Positions 26,303 to 34,776 of a stretch of DNA of 64,000 bases are shown here, one piece after another (the stretch's first letter is position 1; every line of letters begins with the position of its first letter). Below the pieces are notes generated by a model, which saw only the letters and a program-made list of their open reading frames with translations, was not told where the DNA came from and made no database searches. The DNA lies in assembly GCF_031583595.1 (NCBI RefSeq), contig NZ_CP134145.1, positions 2,108,001 through 2,172,000 of the forward strand. Reading direction: 5' to 3'. The position numbers and the translations under genes are program-made. Source of the DNA: Thalassotalea psychrophila (GTDB lineage: Bacteria; Pseudomonadota; Gammaproteobacteria; Enterobacterales; Alteromonadaceae).

Positions 26303-27694
26303 TTATAAGTCGCCTAAAACTCGGCCACGGTTAAGAATGTTATTTGTATCTAAGGTGCGTTTTAACAACTTCATTAACTTTATTTCTTCTTCACTACGGC
26401 TGTATTTTAACCATGCTCGCTTTTCCATGCCAATGCCATGTTCTGCAGAAACAGCACCGTTCACCTTTTGTAGTTCACCATAAACAATTTCATCACTGTC
26501 ATAGTGTAATTGTTCAGCAGTTTTATCGGCTTTGTCATTAGGCCGAATAAAGAAGTGCAGGTTACCATCGGCAATATGGCCTAACACATAAAATTCACAG
26601 TCAGTCCATTTGTCTTTCAGTTGCTGCTCAACAGTATTGATATAATTGTCCATTTCAATAATTGGTAAGCTTACGTCATATAAGAAAATTGGTTTTGGCT
26701 CTAGGATTGCCTCAAAGTTTTCGCGAATATCCCATAGTGCTATGCGTTCTGATTCTGATTTTGGAATTACTGCGTCGATAATAATTTCTTCTTCAAAACA
26801 GCTTTCTAATAAACTCATAAAACCAGCTTCATCATTAGCAGTATCGCCACCTTCGGTTTCCATCATAATGTAGTAGTTGTAATCTCGGCTCATTGGCGAA
26901 CGGTTGGCGCCTTCAACCGTAACTGCACGATAATGATCGCCCCACATCACTTCAAAGGCAGAAAGGTTACCGGCTAAATCGCGTTGCGCACGGTTTAATA
27001 ACTTAGTTACTGAGTCAAAATCTTGCAAAGCCAACATTGCCGCGTTGGTCGTAGTCGGTTTAGGGAATATTCTGACATTAATGCGAGTAATTACCCCTAA
27101 TGTACCTTCAGTGCCAATAAATAGCTGTTTAAGATCATAAGCCGAGTTGTTTTTAAGCATTTGGTTCATTGATGACAGCACTGTTCCGTCAGCCATAACT
27201 GCTTCTAACCCCAGCACCAACTGGCGTGCCATACCATACCTAAGAACGTTAATGCCGCCAGCATTAGTCGCAACATTACCACCTACAGTACAACTACCAC
27301 GTGCACCCAAATCTAAAGGAAATAACATGTCTTGTTCAAGGCAGGCTTCTTGTAGGGTTTGTAAAATAACACCTGCTCCAACGGTTGCTGTACCGCCAGT
27401 AATATCAATTGACTCTATTTCATTCATGCGCTCCAAAGATAATATTATTTCTTCTTTTTGAGCTTCTGCAGAATGAACACAGTTAGTTAAACCACCTTGA
27501 GTGATCACCGGGTGACCGTGTTCATTACAAATCGCTAAAATTTTACTGACTTGCTCAGTTGTTTTCGGACGAGCGAGGGCAACAGCTTGTGTTGGTGTTG
27601 CATCCCAGTAACTGGTCGCTCTATCCATTTCATCACCGCTAATAACAACGTTTGCGCCAACGGCATCAACTAATAGTTCTAAAATCTTTGACAT
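26303..27694 (-). CDS. FAD-linked D-2-hydroxyacid dehydrogenase (GlcD/D2HGDH family)
   Basis: A 463-aa VAO/PCMH-type flavoprotein. The FAD-binding part (about 1-220) has PKTTEQVSKIL, GARGSCTVGGNVATNAGG and FIGTEGTLGVIT. The C-terminal FAD-oxidase domain has the metal-binding motifs GHIADGNLHFF and SAEHGIGMEKR, seen in D-2-hydroxyglutarate and D-lactate dehydrogenases. It would oxidise a D-2-hydroxyacid to the 2-oxoacid, probably passing electrons to a quinone or ETF. It is 56 bp downstream of a BASS-type transporter on the same strand, so import and oxidation of a hydroxyacid is a reasonable guess. Confidence 0.88.
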   Translation of the reverse strand: MSKILELLVDAVGANVVISGDEMDRATSYWDATPTQAVALARPKTTEQVSKILAICNEHGHPVITQGGLTNCVHSAEAQKEEIILSLERMNEIESIDITGGTATVGAGVILQTLQEACLEQDMLFPLDLGARGSCTVGGNVATNAGGINVLRYGMARQLVLGLEAVMADGTVLSSMNQMLKNNSAYDLKQLFIGTEGTLGVITRINVRIFPKPTTTNAAMLALQDFDSVTKLLNRAQRDLAGNLSAFEVMWGDHYRAVTVEGANRSPMSRDYNYYIMMETEGGDTANDEAGFMSLLESCFEEEIIIDAVIPKSESERIALWDIRENFEAILEPKPIFLYDVSLPIIEMDNYINTVEQQLKDKWTDCEFYVLGHIADGNLHFFIRPNDKADKTAEQLHYDSDEIVYGELQKVNGAVSAEHGIGMEKRAWLKYSRSEEEIKLMKLLKRTLDTNNILNRGRVLGDL

Positions 27695-27750
27695 ATTTAT
27701 CTCTCATTTTTAAGTGCAGTACAAAGTCGCTTTCGAGATCACTGTGCTGA

Positions 27751-28731
27751 TTAAGAATTTTGTTCTACAGAAGTGCTTTCAACTGTATTGGTAGTGTTTT
27801 GTTTAGCTAATTTTTTTTGATCTAACTTTAAACAGATAGATGCAAAAATTGATCCTGTGATGTTCAACCAAATACTAAATATAGCGCCAGGAAGAGCTGC
27901 AGCTGGAGTAAAGAACTTTAACGCTAATGCAGTAGCTAAAGCTGAGTTCTGCATGCCAACCTCGATGGCAATGGTACGTGATACTTTTTCGTCAAAGCCT
28001 AGTAGGTGAGAGGCCGAATACCCTAAAACCATACCAATTATATTATGTAAAAGCGTCGCAAAAACTACAATATAACCAATTGATTCTAGTCTGTCGGCAT
28101 TAAGCGCTACTACGATGGCAATGACCATTAAAATAGTAAAAACTGTGAACGGTGCTAAAGCCCCTGAAATTCTTTCAACGTATTTATGAGCAAATGAATT
28201 TACTGCGACACCAATAGATACGGGTATTAAAATAATCTTTAATAGGCTTAGCAACATTGCCATTGCCGGAACTTCAACAGAAGAACCAACTAAAAGTGTT
28301 AATAACAGAGGAGTCATCACTACACTTAACAGTGTAGAAACAGCAGTCATTGATACTGACATGGCAACATTGCCACCAGCAATATATGTCATTACATTAG
28401 ATGAAACCCCGCCTGCAACACTGCCCACTAATACTAAACCTATGGTTAATTCAGTACTAAAACCAAATATAATGCTTATTAATAATGCTGAAAAGGGCAT
28501 CACTGAAAATTGCAGGACCATACCAGCAATCATTGCCACTTTGTATTTTGGAATATCAATAAAATCTTTTGGACGTAATGTTAACCCCATGCATAGCATT
28601 ACCACTGTTAGTAATGGGATGATGGTGCTTTTTAATTCAGATAATTGTTCTGGAAAAACAAAGCCGGACATGGCAGCCAATACTGCCCATAATGGAAATA
28701 GCTTTAAAAACATAATAATTCTCTCATTCAT
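27751..28731 (-). CDS. Bile acid:sodium symporter (BASS)-family transporter
   Basis: A 326-aa inner-membrane protein with about nine or ten hydrophobic helices. The sodium- and substrate-site motifs of BASS proteins are visible: GSVAGGVSSNVMTYIAGGN mid-protein and IEVGMQNSALATALALKFF near the C-terminus. Bacterial members carry organic anions such as 2-oxoacids, pantoate or bile acids by sodium symport; the substrate here is unknown. The gene leads a probable operon with the FAD-linked D-2-hydroxyacid dehydrogenase, and a GntR/FCD regulator is divergent from it (189-bp gap). Confidence 0.88.
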   Translation of the reverse strand: MNERIIMFLKLFPLWAVLAAMSGFVFPEQLSELKSTIIPLLTVVMLCMGLTLRPKDFIDIPKYKVAMIAGMVLQFSVMPFSALLISIIFGFSTELTIGLVLVGSVAGGVSSNVMTYIAGGNVAMSVSMTAVSTLLSVVMTPLLLTLLVGSSVEVPAMAMLLSLLKIILIPVSIGVAVNSFAHKYVERISGALAPFTVFTILMVIAIVVALNADRLESIGYIVVFATLLHNIIGMVLGYSASHLLGFDEKVSRTIAIEVGMQNSALATALALKFFTPAAALPGAIFSIWLNITGSIFASICLKLDQKKLAKQNTTNTVESTSVEQNS

Positions 28732-28920
28732 TTACTACTTTTTATGATTGTATTTATTAAGTAGAAAGTGTGACATATACTAACTAATATATTACACATA
28801 GTAACAAACCTATAATATATGTTTGGTTTTAAAATGTCATAGTTTAGTCATATTGTTCAAAAGCATGACGATTATTATGCCAAACGACAGAAATTTACAA
28901 ATACCATTAGAGAGGATCAG

Positions 28921-29640
28921 GTGGGGCAGACGCAAACCGAAAATAACAAGCGCAAAGATAATTTAGTTGACCACGCAATGGATCGTATCATTGATTTTAT
29001 CAAGAAAAACCAACTTAAAGTGGGTAATAAGCTACCAAGTGAATCTTATTTTATAGAATTATTAAATGTTAGCCGCACGGTTGTGCGTGAGGCATTTAAA
29101 TCTTTAAATGCTATGTCAATTATTAAGATGAGTGCAGGTAAAAAAGCCGAAGTTGGTGAGTTTGATGATTATGTTATCGGTATAATGTTGTCACACGCGC
29201 TTAGAACGGAGCAAATTAATGTACAGCAAATATGGGATGCCAGACGTGCTATTGAAATACGAACCGCTGAATTAGCGGCCATTCATCACACAGAACAGCA
29301 AGCAAATCAAATAACTACAATTGTTAAAAATATGCGTTTAAATGTCAGCAATTTAGAGCAAATGACAAAGTATGATATTGAATTTCATAAACTAATAGCA
29401 CAAGCCAGTAAAAACCCAATATTGCCAGTACTAGTTGGCTCATTAAGCAATGCTATTAATGAAACAAATCCGGTTTTATGGCGAGTAAGAACCACAAAAG
29501 AGCAGCAATCCTCTGTTGTTAAGTTACATGAGACTATTGCTGATGCAATTATTAAATCGGATCCTGATGCTGCAAAACAAGCTATGGAAGATCATTTTGA
29601 TAATGCGTCAGCATGGTTGTTAAAAGCGGGCTTTAATTAG
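28921..29640 (+). CDS. GntR-family regulator, FadR/FCD type
   Basis: A 239-aa regulator starting at GTG 28921 (GAGAGGA just upstream). The winged helix-turn-helix at about 18-85 has VGNKLPSESYFIELLNVSRT, then VVREAFKSLNAM. The all-helical FCD domain has the metal/effector ligand pattern DIEFHKLIAQAS, KLHETIADAI and MEDHFDNA. FCD regulators usually answer to hydroxy- or oxoacids. It is divergent from the BASS transporter-D-hydroxyacid dehydrogenase operon and probably represses it until the substrate appears. Confidence 0.9.
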   Translation: MGQTQTENNKRKDNLVDHAMDRIIDFIKKNQLKVGNKLPSESYFIELLNVSRTVVREAFKSLNAMSIIKMSAGKKAEVGEFDDYVIGIMLSHALRTEQINVQQIWDARRAIEIRTAELAAIHHTEQQANQITTIVKNMRLNVSNLEQMTKYDIEFHKLIAQASKNPILPVLVGSLSNAINETNPVLWRVRTTKEQQSSVVKLHETIADAIIKSDPDAAKQAMEDHFDNASAWLLKAGFN

Positions 29641-29780
29641 GAATTGAACTAGGGAGCTTTCATCACTATTAACTATCTATTAGTGTCACAAATGGCAGTT
29701 AAATAGTCGAATTTGACTATGTTCGATGTCGCTTAACTAAGTGTATGCTGAATGAAATTAAGTTAAGTGAGAAATGTGAG

Positions 29781-30686
29781 ATGAAGACATTAGTCATATT
29801 TGCCCATCCAGATGTTGAAAACGGCTCAATTGCCAACAAAGTTATCCTAGATGAACTAAATAAAAACGAAGACATTAAAGTTCGTGAACTTTACAAGTTA
29901 TATCCTGATTTCAATATTGATGTTGAAGCAGAACAAGCAGCATTAAGAGAAGCTGATGTTGTTGTATTCCAGTTTCCTTTTTTCTGGTACAGCTGTCCGG
30001 CATTATTGAAAAAATGGATGGATGATGTCTTCTTATACGGTTTTGCTTATGGTTCAACAGGTAAAGAACTACGTGGTAAAGAATTACTGTTATCAGTAAC
30101 TATTGGCGGTGCGGCAGATTCTTATAAACCAGACGGCTATAACACCTTTCCGGTTGAAGATTTTATTTTGCCATTTAAACAAACTGCTAATTTAACAGAA
30201 ATGTTATTCAACGATGACTTTATTTATAGTCACGGTATGATCAATATTCCTGGAATTGACTATCCTCGTCAAACTACTGAAGCAATTGCCCATAAGCATG
30301 CTGACCAACTCATTACCGAATTAAAAGCCAGAATGTCTGGTGAAGTGGTACAAAAAGAACTGGAAACAAAGAAAGCACCTGTTTATTTTGTAGGTCAAGT
30401 TGCTGTTAAAGAGTTTGAACCTTATATGGCTCAATACGGTATGCCTGTTGTTGGTCAATTGATGGAACGTGGCGTAGAGATTTTATCTGCCACTGCGGAC
30501 ACCCAGATCAAGGAAGGTGAGTGGCCAAATACTTGGGATGTATTATTTAAGTTCCCAAGTCAGGATGAGTTTGATGATTTCTGGGGAAGTGAAGCCTATG
30601 CGCCATTTAAAAAACTACGTCGCGAAGAGTTAACAAATGGCGGAACAGTAGTCATTATGCCTGCATTCGATCCTGACTCTTTATAG
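29781..30686 (+). CDS. NAD(P)H oxidoreductase (flavodoxin fold) fused to DUF1330
   Basis: A 301-aa protein. Residues 1 to about 190 are a KefF/MdaB-like FMN or FAD flavodoxin-fold quinone reductase (MKTLVIFAHPD, FQFPFFWYSCPALLKKWMDD, YGSTGKELRGKELLLSVTIG). Residues from about 205 to the end form a DUF1330 ferredoxin-like domain (PVYFVGQVAV through LRREELTNGGTVVIMPAFDP). Both are normally separate proteins, so this is a natural fusion. The frame stays open up to 29745, but ATG 29781 gives the standard MKTLVIFAHP start. It is probably a soluble NAD(P)H-dependent reductase with an attached small-ligand domain, possibly for detoxification. Confidence 0.82.
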   Translation: MKTLVIFAHPDVENGSIANKVILDELNKNEDIKVRELYKLYPDFNIDVEAEQAALREADVVVFQFPFFWYSCPALLKKWMDDVFLYGFAYGSTGKELRGKELLLSVTIGGAADSYKPDGYNTFPVEDFILPFKQTANLTEMLFNDDFIYSHGMINIPGIDYPRQTTEAIAHKHADQLITELKARMSGEVVQKELETKKAPVYFVGQVAVKEFEPYMAQYGMPVVGQLMERGVEILSATADTQIKEGEWPNTWDVLFKFPSQDEFDDFWGSEAYAPFKKLRREELTNGGTVVIMPAFDPDSL

Positions 30687-30702
30687 TTAATCGCTTAACA
30701 AT

Positions 30703-30730
30703 AAACGCTGCCTTGGCAGCGTTTTATTTT
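30703..30730 (+). terminator. Terminator after oxidoreductase-DUF1330 gene
   Basis: AAACGCTGCC (30703-30712) pairs with GGCAGCGTTT (30715-30724) and is followed by TATTTTT. It is a strong intrinsic terminator 16 bp after the stop. Confidence 0.9.
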
Positions 30731-30842
30731 TCTTATGCTCCATAAATCGAAATAACATGAGGGTTAAAAATTTAGATTATTTTTATTTTTCCTGTATATT
30801 ATAGGTTGTTAAAAATGGCATTGAATAGGTTGAAATTGACAT

Positions 30843-31838
30843 ATGTGCAAAGTTGGAATTTTACTATACGATGGTTGTTATGCCTCAAGTTTTACTGGCT
30901 TAATTGACTCATTTCAAATTGCCAATGCCATTATTGAAAAGATATCACCTGGTACGAGTAAAATAACTTGCCTGACGATTTCTGAAACGTCTAAGCCCGT
31001 ATCAACACATACCGGCATAAGTATCCAGCCAGACTATACATTTTTAGACACTCCTGACATAGATATTCTTTATATTCCCGCTTGCTTTTACTCGAGCTAT
31101 CACAAAACAGATGAAGTCTTTTTTGAATGGCTTGCCAAACAACAAAATGTTTGTAATTGGTTAACCCTACAATACAATTCAGGTGTCATTATGGCAGCTA
31201 ATTGTACCGGCACATTTTTGCTGGCAGAAACGGGCTTGCTAAATTGGAAAGCTGCAACAACTACTTGGTGGTTAGAGAAGGAGTTTAGGCATCGATATCC
31301 AAGTGTTAGGCTAGATATAAAAGATATGATCACCAGCGATGAGAGGGTTATTTGTGCAGGAGCATTATCTTCATATTTCAACTTAGCCATTAAGTTTATT
31401 GAGCAATATTCTGATCCGAAAATAGCCAATTTATGTGCCAAAATTATGTTGGTCGATGTAGGTCAAGCCTCACAAGAGCCATACCAAACTTTATTTGCTA
31501 TACCAGAAGTAAAAGATGAATTAGTCAGTAAAGTCCTATATGAATTACAAACTAACTTTCAACATAACATCGATTTGCATCAATTGGCCTGCAAGTATGG
31601 TGTAAGTCAAAGAACCTTAATAAGGCGGTTTAAGTCTGAACTAGACAGTGCTCCGTTGGAGTATTTGCAAAATGTAAGGCTAGAGTCGGCTAAAAAATTG
31701 TTGGAAAGTAGCTCGCTTTCTTTAATCCAAATCGTCGAACAAGTTGGCTATAGCGATGTCAGCTCGTTTTCACGTTTGTTTAAAAGGCGCTTAGGATTAA
31801 CGCCCGTGATGTATCGCAATCGATTTAAACAGGCTTAA
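30843..31838 (+). CDS. GlxA-family AraC regulator (DJ-1/PfpI sensor)
   Basis: A 331-aa regulator with a DJ-1/PfpI-like N-terminal domain (residues 1 to about 190; VGILLYDGCYASSFTGLIDS, NSGVIMAANCTGTFLLAETG) and a C-terminal AraC helix-turn-helix pair (YGVSQRTLIRRFKSELDSAP, FSRLFKRRLGLTPVMYR). The nucleophile-elbow cysteine is present in ANCTGTF. GlxA-type proteins often control carnitine, choline or amino acid catabolism. The convergent gene at 31875 is a 3-hydroxyacyl-CoA/carnitine dehydrogenase-like enzyme, which fits that theme but is not proof. Confidence 0.9.
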   Translation: MCKVGILLYDGCYASSFTGLIDSFQIANAIIEKISPGTSKITCLTISETSKPVSTHTGISIQPDYTFLDTPDIDILYIPACFYSSYHKTDEVFFEWLAKQQNVCNWLTLQYNSGVIMAANCTGTFLLAETGLLNWKAATTTWWLEKEFRHRYPSVRLDIKDMITSDERVICAGALSSYFNLAIKFIEQYSDPKIANLCAKIMLVDVGQASQEPYQTLFAIPEVKDELVSKVLYELQTNFQHNIDLHQLACKYGVSQRTLIRRFKSELDSAPLEYLQNVRLESAKKLLESSSLSLIQIVEQVGYSDVSSFSRLFKRRLGLTPVMYRNRFKQA

Positions 31839-31858
31839 TTTTTGTAACTAAGCCTGTT
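31828..31858. terminator. Inverted repeat between convergent genes
   Basis: AACAGGCTTA (31828-31837) and TAAGCCTGTT (31849-31858) form a 10-bp stem over an 11-nt loop that includes the GlxA-type stop codon. There is no clear T tract, so it is a modest terminator candidate. Confidence 0.5.
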
Positions 31859-31874
31859 AACCCTGTAGGATGGA

Positions 31875-32759
31875 TTATTTAGCATCAATAAATTCTGCGG
31901 CTGCATAGGTAGGTTCTGGATAATTATAAAAACCTTGTCCAGATTTTACTCCGAGTGATCCTTTATTCACATAATGAGTTTTTAAATACTGAGCAAATTG
32001 TTGTGCCTTATCATCTTCAGTTTTAGCAAGCATAATTTTCATGACTGTATCTAGACCAACATTGTCCATCAATCCACAAGGGCCATATGGGGTTTTGAAC
32101 AGATCCATCCAGCAGCGGTCAATATCTTCGTAGTTAGTAAATTCTCCCAACAATAGGTTGCCTACAACCTGTTGAATACCAATGACCATAGAATTAAGCA
32201 CATATTGCGGATGTTCTTTTTCAAGTCTTATAGGAATTAAGCCAAGCTGTGGTACTAATTCTTCGAGGATATCCATGGTCTCAATTGAAGTACCACCATG
32301 GGTCATAACATCAACAATACGGGAGGCCTTTAAATGAAAGTGTAGGGCGGCAAACCGTTCAGGACGGCCAGTGCTTTGAGCAAAGTCAGAAGGACGTAGT
32401 GACGAAGAGTTAGTGGTAAATATCGTGTGTTCACTACAAACCTTAGCGAGCTTGGACCAAATATCATGCTTTACTTCTAAGCTTTCAAAAACAGATTCGT
32501 TTACTAAATCAACATTAGCGATATCAGTAAGTTCAGTAGTAATGGTTAAATTAGCATAGGCTTTCTCAGCATCAGTGCTTGACCATATATCGCTTTCGGT
32601 ATTAACCGCAATCATTCTATCGAAACGCTGTTTCACCAATGTTTGAGCATCTTTTGCAATATCAAAAACAATAACTTTAAAGCCTGAGTATGCACATTGG
32701 ATGGCAATTTGACAGCCCATTTCTCCGCCACCAACAATGGCGATAGATTTAATCGACAT
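31875..32759 (-). CDS. 3-hydroxyacyl-CoA dehydrogenase-family NAD-binding protein
   Basis: A 294-aa cytoplasmic dehydrogenase of the 3-hydroxyacyl-CoA/3-hydroxybutyryl-CoA/L-carnitine dehydrogenase family. GGGEMGCQIAIQCAYSG (about residues 10-26) is the NAD-binding loop. NESVFES and TNSSSLRPSDFA match the conserved strand and Ser. The catalytic His lies in ALHFHLKASRIVDVM. That last stretch normally reads HFFNP or HPFNP; here the Pro is missing, so substrate geometry may differ. It is convergent with the GlxA-type regulator. It oxidises a beta-hydroxy compound, which I cannot name. Confidence 0.82.
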   Translation of the reverse strand: MSIKSIAIVGGGEMGCQIAIQCAYSGFKVIVFDIAKDAQTLVKQRFDRMIAVNTESDIWSSTDAEKAYANLTITTELTDIANVDLVNESVFESLEVKHDIWSKLAKVCSEHTIFTTNSSSLRPSDFAQSTGRPERFAALHFHLKASRIVDVMTHGGTSIETMDILEELVPQLGLIPIRLEKEHPQYVLNSMVIGIQQVVGNLLLGEFTNYEDIDRCWMDLFKTPYGPCGLMDNVGLDTVMKIMLAKTEDDKAQQFAQYLKTHYVNKGSLGVKSGQGFYNYPEPTYAAAEFIDAK

Positions 32760-32920
32760 AGATATATGTCCTTGTTCTCTGTAAGTATTAGTAATTATTT
32801 TACCGTTAAAAAGATGTGATATTTATTCAAAAATAGCGTTTATCAGGTCAATTTTTACCGGTGAGCAAAATTTATTGGAAGCGTTAGTTAAGTATCTACC
32901 GTTTCCGATAAGCCGATTAG

Positions 32921-33346
32921 CTAATCGCCAGTATTACCAGCGCGCATTTTTTTAGTTAACGCTAACGCTTCGGCCATAGTCGCACTATCCATTAATTCAA
33001 TCATGGTATAGGTATGCAGCCAGTCATTAGGTAATCGAACTAAATACATTGCTTGAATTAAAAATTCATCATCAGGCATAGCAACAATCACATAATTTTT
33101 GCCATTGGCTAAACCAAAGTAATAACCAATTAATTCACCGCCAAGGTTTTTAAAAACATCGGCCATTACTGCTTGTCGATCGCTTGGGTTATTAACTGCA
33201 TTTTCCCAACCTTTTGCGTTTGGCTCACCTATAACTAGAAATGTTCGAAGTTTAGGTTTTTCTTCTGTTGCCGCGTCAGAAGCAATGCTTTTAATGGAAA
33301 ATAATGAAAGGCTGATGAGTAGAAAAATTTTAATATATTGAGACAT
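32921..33346 (-). CDS. Exported GYD-domain protein, second copy
   Basis: A 141-aa protein with a signal peptide (MSQYIKIFLLISLSLFSIKS, then IASDA) and a GYD-like domain (TFLVIGEPNAKGWENAV, GGELIGYYFGLANGKNYVIV, QAMYLVRLPNDWL). It is about 20 residues longer than the copy at 3553-3918, at both ends (DAATEEKPKLR and a C-terminal helix TMAEALALTKKMRAG). It is 79 bp downstream of M19 paralog 5, so the hydrolase-GYD arrangement recurs with a different hydrolase. Function is unknown. A soluble periplasmic partner or binding protein is possible. Confidence 0.7.
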   Translation of the reverse strand: MSQYIKIFLLISLSLFSIKSIASDAATEEKPKLRTFLVIGEPNAKGWENAVNNPSDRQAVMADVFKNLGGELIGYYFGLANGKNYVIVAMPDDEFLIQAMYLVRLPNDWLHTYTMIELMDSATMAEALALTKKMRAGNTGD

Positions 33347-33376
33347 GCTAAAATTCTATGAATAACTTGCTAAATA

Positions 33377-33399
33377 AAAGGCGATAAATTATCGCCTTT
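33377..33399 (-). promoter_or_regulatory. Intra-operon hairpin between M19 paralog 5 and GYD gene
   Basis: AAAGGCGAT (33377-33385) pairs perfectly with ATCGCCTTT (33391-33399) over AAATT, and on the minus strand it is followed by TATTTAG. It resembles a weak terminator that would lower expression of the GYD gene relative to the hydrolase. Confidence 0.55.
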
Positions 33400-33425
33400 A
33401 GTTGGTTTGGATTGTGAAGAGTAGG

Positions 33426-34682
33426 TTATTTATCCCAGTTAGCTTTATAAACGCGCATCACGTTTTCGCCTAAGAAACCGCGAATGTCTTGCTCGCTCCA
33501 ATCGTATTTGTTCTCAAGAACAGCAACAATTGCCCATACATCTTCGATACCAGCCATTTGTGATGGTGATGCAAAGCCTTTCTCTGGTGGGTACTTGTCA
33601 ACCATAGGTACTTGGATTTTCATCGCATCAAACAGGTTATGAGTATAATCTGACGCATAACAGGTGCCTTTTTTGCCTATTAGCTTTGCTGTGTGAACAA
33701 CATGAGCAGCCATTGTTTCTGCCTGTGCATTACCATCTTTACTCAGGAAAACGCCTATACCATTGGTACAAACAACACCACCAGTTGAACCAACTGCCTT
33801 TATCGCTTCATCACTCATATTTCGAGTCATTGGGTAAACCGCTGATGAATTATTGTGTGATGCCATAATCGGTTTAGTTGAAATTTTTGCGGCTTGAATT
33901 GCAGTTGCATCTGATGAATGCGACGTATCAACAATAATGCCTCGCTTGTTGGCAAGCTTAATAAACTCTTCTCCAAGTTTGGTTAAACCTTCCTGGTTTA
34001 AAGGGTCTGCATTATATTCAATGCCGGTAGCAAAGTGGTTTTTTGAATTATAAACAAAGTTCATAATATTCACGCCGCTGTCATGCAATTCATCTACGTA
34101 ATCTAGGTTATCTAGGTTATAGTCAAAGCCTTGCGAGTTATACATCATGGTCATTTGACCTTTTGCTTTTGCATCACGGATGTCTTGTGAGGTCTTGGCT
34201 TTTGTCACCTGTAAGTCTTTTAAAACAGGGTCTGAATCATTAATGTAAGTGAACATCACATCTTTTGGATGGAACGCACCAATTGAAGATGAGAAGTGAG
34301 TTACACCTGCATCGCGGTTGCGTTCAATGGCGCGGCTAAATGATTCTACAGTATTACCGATAACACCCACTGAAGTTGGCATTAATGAGTTAATTACAAT
34401 CGCACCTTTATATTTTTCCATGTAAGCGGCGTCTGCCTTTTTCTGCTCAGCAGTACGTGTGTCTGCAGCATCAGTTAGGAACTGGGCTCGAGCATCTAGC
34501 TGCTCTGGTGATTTACCGCGTGGGTTCCATAAATTTGCTGAAGTATCTACGTTGCTTATCACATTTCCGTTTACTTGGTATTGTTTAGCGGTTTCGCTGT
34601 AACCTTGATGAATCTCTGCTGCTACAGTAATGTTTGCAAAAAACGCTGCTGCGATGCTTAAAGTTAATAAAGATTTTTTCAT
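33426..34682 (-). CDS. Exported M19 (membrane dipeptidase-like) protein, paralog 5
   Basis: A 418-aa protein with a signal peptide ending near NITVAA. The N-terminal block LWNPRGKSPEQLDARAQFL precedes the M19 barrel. Landmarks are DTSHSSD (H255), MASHNN (H276), TRNMSDE, YASDYTHN and GENVMRVYKANWDK. The HxD pair is replaced by INSLMP (97-102), and Gln184 (YNSQGFDY) stands for the bridging Glu. The SHNN variant of the usual SHSN sets it apart from the others. It is divergent from AraC 34831-35823 and followed by the second GYD gene, making this the most complete module of the island. Confidence 0.85.
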   Translation of the reverse strand: MKKSLLTLSIAAAFFANITVAAEIHQGYSETAKQYQVNGNVISNVDTSANLWNPRGKSPEQLDARAQFLTDAADTRTAEQKKADAAYMEKYKGAIVINSLMPTSVGVIGNTVESFSRAIERNRDAGVTHFSSSIGAFHPKDVMFTYINDSDPVLKDLQVTKAKTSQDIRDAKAKGQMTMMYNSQGFDYNLDNLDYVDELHDSGVNIMNFVYNSKNHFATGIEYNADPLNQEGLTKLGEEFIKLANKRGIIVDTSHSSDATAIQAAKISTKPIMASHNNSSAVYPMTRNMSDEAIKAVGSTGGVVCTNGIGVFLSKDGNAQAETMAAHVVHTAKLIGKKGTCYASDYTHNLFDAMKIQVPMVDKYPPEKGFASPSQMAGIEDVWAIVAVLENKYDWSEQDIRGFLGENVMRVYKANWDK

Positions 34683-34776
34683 GTAACTCTCCTAATTGAG
34701 TACCGATAAACGTTAAAGTTTTGTAAAAGATTTATTTGATGGATGTAGTTTAGTACATTAAAATTATGTACACCTA

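Noticed and set aside
27147..27461. Plus-strand open frame (104 codons) opposite the FAD-linked dehydrogenase
   Set aside because: Fully antisense to a well-conserved flavoprotein domain and without recognisable features.
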